This document shows, piece by piece, positions 34,854 to 37,120 of a DNA stretch of 37,120 nt; position 1 is the stretch's first letter, and each line of letters begins with the position of its first letter. The translations under genes were made by a program, and so were the position numbers. Source of the stretch: an uncultured Mucispirillum sp. (GTDB taxonomy: Bacteria; Chrysiogenota; Deferribacteres; Deferribacterales; Mucispirillaceae); assembly GCA_944326705.1 (NCBI GenBank), contig CALVEY010000022.1, positions 1-37,120 of the forward strand. The letters are read 5' to 3'. A model generated the notes under the pieces. That model saw only the letters and a list, made by a program, of their open reading frames with translations. It searched no databases and was not told where the DNA came from.

Positions 34854-34946
34854 TATAATATTTGTGACTAGATATCTTTTCCCATAAGGTATCTACCATT
34901 AACATTTGTAGGTCTGCTCTGTTTTTTTACAGGGTAGACTTTTTTA
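34854..34946 (+). ncRNA. possible small RNA (promoter -10 plus terminator)
   Basis: A TATAAT at 34854-34859 is followed 53 bases later by a strong terminator (34912-34946), with no open frame between. A transcript of about 80 nt is possible. The -35 is not convincing, so this may simply be the 3' end of the reductase operon mRNA. Confidence 0.25.
34912..34946 (+). terminator. strong rho-independent terminator
   Basis: An 11-bp stem, GTCTGCTCTGT (34912-34922) with ACAGGGTAGAC (34929-34939), including two G-U pairs, with a T6 loop and a run of T to 34946. It ends the reductase operon or a separate small transcript. Confidence 0.85.
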
Positions 34947-34997
34947 TTTATATAAGATTATTGAAACTTTTATCTTTGAAACTTTTAGACATAAAAA

Positions 34998-35017
34998 ATC
35001 GGGGTATATACCCCGAT
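34998..35017 (-). terminator. terminator of efp
   Basis: A perfect 20-bp palindrome with arms ATCGGGG (34998-35004) and CCCCGAT (35011-35017) around TATATA. On the minus strand it is followed by six T. It lies four bases past the efp stop. Confidence 0.85.
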
Positions 35018-35021
35018 AAAT

Positions 35022-35594
35022 TTATTTTTTAGAGCTTACTCTTTCTATATATGAAGCATCGCGTGTATCAATTTTTAATACATCGCCTTCATTAATAAAT
35101 AATGGCACTTGAATTTTACCGCCAGTGATAACTGTAGCACCTTTTGAACCGCCTGTTACAGTATCGCCTTTAACACCTGGCTCACATTCAGTAACTTCTA
35201 ACTCAACAAAGTTAGGAAGTGTAACACCTATTGGTTTACCATTGAAAAACTGCACTGCTACATCTAATGATTCTGGCATAAATAAGTATGCATCGCCAAC
35301 ACATTCATCATCAAGATGAACCTGCTCATAGCTTTCCTGGTCCATAAAAATATATTCAGTGCCGTCATGATAAAGATACTGCATTCTTTTTTCTTCAAAA
35401 TCAGGCTCTTTTAATTTTTCCCCTGAATCGTAAGTCCTTTCAAGCACTCTGCCTGATATTAAGTTTTTAATTTTAGTGCGAACTGTGGCTCCACCCCTGC
35501 CGCATTTAATGTGCTGCCATTCTATTACAGCGTATGGCTCACCATCAACTTCAATTTTAGAGCCTCTTTTAAATTGGTTTGGAGTAATTGGCAT
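35022..35594 (-). CDS. efp: translation elongation factor P
   Basis: Relieves ribosome stalling at polyproline stretches. I set the start at 35594 (MPITPNQFKR), preceded by AGAGG on the minus strand, giving 190 residues; a 13-residue longer reading has no ribosome binding site. All three beta-barrel domains are present (YAVIEWQHIK, then EYIFMDQESYEQV, then the C-terminal GGKIQVPLFINEGD motif with IDTRDASYIER). The tip of domain I reads KCGRGGATVR, so the modified residue is Arg33 rather than the Lys of E. coli. Arg-type EF-P proteins are rhamnosylated by EarP in some bacteria; no earP is in the window. Confidence 0.95.
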   Translation of the reverse strand: MPITPNQFKRGSKIEVDGEPYAVIEWQHIKCGRGGATVRTKIKNLISGRVLERTYDSGEKLKEPDFEEKRMQYLYHDGTEYIFMDQESYEQVHLDDECVGDAYLFMPESLDVAVQFFNGKPIGVTLPNFVELEVTECEPGVKGDTVTGGSKGATVITGGKIQVPLFINEGDVLKIDTRDASYIERVSSKK

Positions 35595-35623
35595 ATTTTC
35601 CTCTATTATCATAAATTTTTCAG

Positions 35624-35652
35624 AGTATACCATTATTTTTTATAAATTGCAA
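35624..35652 (-). promoter_or_regulatory. sigma-70 promoter of efp
   Basis: On the minus strand TTGCAA (35647-35652) and TATACT (35624-35629) are 17 bp apart, with a TGG just before the -10. Confidence 0.7.
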
Positions 35653-35671
35653 GCAAAAGCAGTATTTTATA

Positions 35672-35735
35672 TTTTTTGGAAAAATTTCCTAAAACTATAT
35701 AAACATATTATTTTTTTGGAAAAATATCCAAAAAA
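35672..35735. promoter_or_regulatory. two related palindromes 40 bp apart
   Basis: TTTTTTGGA/TCCAAAAAA (35712-35720, 35727-35735) is perfect. A diverged copy, TTTTTTGGA/TCCTAAAA (35672-35680, 35687-35694), lies 40 bp upstream, about four helical turns. They sit between the divergent efp promoter and the ATPase promoter (TTGAAA 35739-35744, TAAATT 35762-35767), so they look like paired operators. Confidence 0.5.
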
Positions 35736-35787
35736 TACTTGAAATGATAATGCAAATGGAATAAATTAAGTTTACAGGAGTTTTAAA

Positions 35788-36984
35788 ATGATTATTAGAA
35801 AAGAATATATTGATTATATTATAAAATTTAAAGATATGGCTTTAATAAAAGTTATTACTGGAATTAGAAGGTGTGGTAAATCAACTTTATTTATGCAGTA
35901 TATAGACTATCTTAAAAATAATGGAGTAAGCGATAACCATATTATTTTTATTAATTTTGAAGATTTGAAATATGAAGAGTTAAATAATTATAAAGCATTA
36001 TATGATTATATTGCTGAAAAAATAACGGATAATAATACATATTATATTTTACTAGATGAAATACAAAATGTAGAAAATTATGAAAAAGCTGTAGACAGCT
36101 TATTAGTAAAAGGAAACTGCGATATATATATAACAGGCTCTAATGCTTATATGCTTTCAGGTGAATTAGCTACTTTATTAAGCGGAAGATATATAGAAAT
36201 AAAAATGCTGCCCCTTTCCTTTAAAGAGTATGCTTCTCACTATAAAAATGATAATAACAGCTGTGAAGATTTATTTAATAAATACATAAATACTTCATCT
36301 CTTCCATACAGCACTTATTTTAATGAAGATACTATGCTTACTAACTATTTAGAAGATATTTATAATTCCATTATAGTAAAAGATATATCAAGGCGGATAG
36401 AAAAAATAGATATACCACTTTTAAACAGAATTGTTAAATTTATGTTTGATAGTATTGGAAGTATTCTCTCTATAAATAATATTGCAAATAAGCTCACATC
36501 AAGTGGTTATAAAGTAGATAACAAAACAGTAGGAAAATATATTAATGCATTAACAGACAGTATGCTTTTTTATAAAGTTGAAAGATATAATGTTAAAGGA
36601 AAACATATATTATCATCACTGGAAAAATACTATGCAGCAGATATCGGTATAAGAAATATTAAAATTGGAAGGAAATTTGAAGACTTAGGACATATTATAG
36701 AAAATATAGTATTTTTAGAGCTGCTGCGAAGAAAATATGAAGTGTATGTTGGTATGCTTAATGATGGTGAAGTTGATTTTACAGTATTTAAAAATGGAAA
36801 TATAGAGTATTATCAGGTAACTCTATCTCTTATGGATAAGAATGTAATGGAAAGAGAAACCAAAAGTCTCAAAAATATACATGATAATTATCCAAAATAT
36901 ATATTAAGCCTTGATAAAATAGGTACAAATATTAATGATGATGGTATTATACATCTTAACCTTATAGACTGGCTGTTGAAATAA
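35788..36984 (+). CDS. AAA-family ATPase with DUF4143 domain
   Basis: A 398-residue protein of the AAA_14/DUF4143 family. Walker A GIRRCGKST (25-33), Walker B YYILLDE (85-91) and a TGSN sensor motif (116-119) make up the ATPase half. LPLSFKEY (141-148) is a family hallmark. The C-terminal DUF4143 half ends with GEVDFTVFKNGNIEYYQVTLS, resembling a PD-(D/E)xK-like core. The physiological role of the family is not established; members are often variable in number between strains. AGGAG at 35776-35780 precedes the ATG. No partner gene is seen in the 136 bases that remain. Confidence 0.88.
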   Translation: MIIRKEYIDYIIKFKDMALIKVITGIRRCGKSTLFMQYIDYLKNNGVSDNHIIFINFEDLKYEELNNYKALYDYIAEKITDNNTYYILLDEIQNVENYEKAVDSLLVKGNCDIYITGSNAYMLSGELATLLSGRYIEIKMLPLSFKEYASHYKNDNNSCEDLFNKYINTSSLPYSTYFNEDTMLTNYLEDIYNSIIVKDISRRIEKIDIPLLNRIVKFMFDSIGSILSINNIANKLTSSGYKVDNKTVGKYINALTDSMLFYKVERYNVKGKHILSSLEKYYAADIGIRNIKIGRKFEDLGHIIENIVFLELLRRKYEVYVGMLNDGEVDFTVFKNGNIEYYQVTLSLMDKNVMERETKSLKNIHDNYPKYILSLDKIGTNINDDGIIHLNLIDWLLK

Positions 36985-37120
36985 TATTGATTTATTGTTT
37001 TTTTTACTTCATTAAAATAATACATTAATAAAATATGTCTAATAATGGTAAATTCTAAAAACGATTGCGAAAAATTATATAAATAAAAAGTGGTTGTGAA
37101 ATCTCTTTAAATAAAATAAT

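Overview
The window is AT-rich bacterial DNA from a Gram-negative anaerobe that lives by respiration. It carries a menaquinone-linked [NiFe] hydrogenase, Tat-exported Fe-S and molybdenum proteins, a multihaem cytochrome c and an outer-membrane beta-barrel. Gene content and base composition suggest Deferribacterota of the Mucispirillum kind. That placement is an inference from overall impression, since no rRNA or other decisive marker is present. I see no tRNA, rRNA, CRISPR array, insertion sequence or phage gene.

Layout. Pyruvate kinase (pyk, 147-1565) is followed by a long AT-rich gap and a hydrogenase-2-type operon, hybO-hybA-hybB-hybC (2187-7394). Next is a gap holding a decayed gene (about 7607-7939). 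Two minus-strand genes follow: bipA/typA (8080-9936) and a chemoreceptor (10108-12105). A plus-strand pair at 12529-15115 encodes an RCK/Usp-type regulatory protein and a CPA2 (Kef-like) cation/proton antiporter. A 79-bp duplicated repeat (15128-15305) precedes a signalling cluster: a hybrid histidine kinase, an Hpt protein, an HxlR regulator and a frameshifted ABM-domain gene (15453-19729). A second repeat cluster follows. After a PEBP-family secreted protein comes a complete phosphate regulon, pstC-pstA-pstB-phoU-phoB-phoR, then pstS behind its own promoter (20760-27424). Both pst promoters carry 11-bp-spaced TTTACA direct repeats that look like Pho boxes.

The most interesting region is 27665-34946. 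It encodes a very large DmsA-like Tat-exported, probably lipidated molybdoenzyme, a four-cluster ferredoxin subunit, a TorD-type chaperone, an outer-membrane beta-barrel and a five-haem cytochrome c. There is no NrfD/DmsC membrane anchor. This is the same set of part types as the Shewanella outer-surface DMSO reductase (DmsEFABG), but with different proteins. I infer a compact outer-membrane or extracellular respiratory reductase. Codons 48-50 of the reductase gene form an uninterrupted run of nine G, and gain or loss of one G stops translation at once, so the system is probably phase-variable. Hydrogenase-2 could supply electrons to it through the quinone pool.

The window ends with efp (minus strand, with Arg in place of Lys at the tip of domain I) and a DUF4143-type AAA ATPase with twin palindromes upstream. 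Most genes have clear AGGAG-type ribosome binding sites 5-9 nt before the start, and I used these to choose starts.
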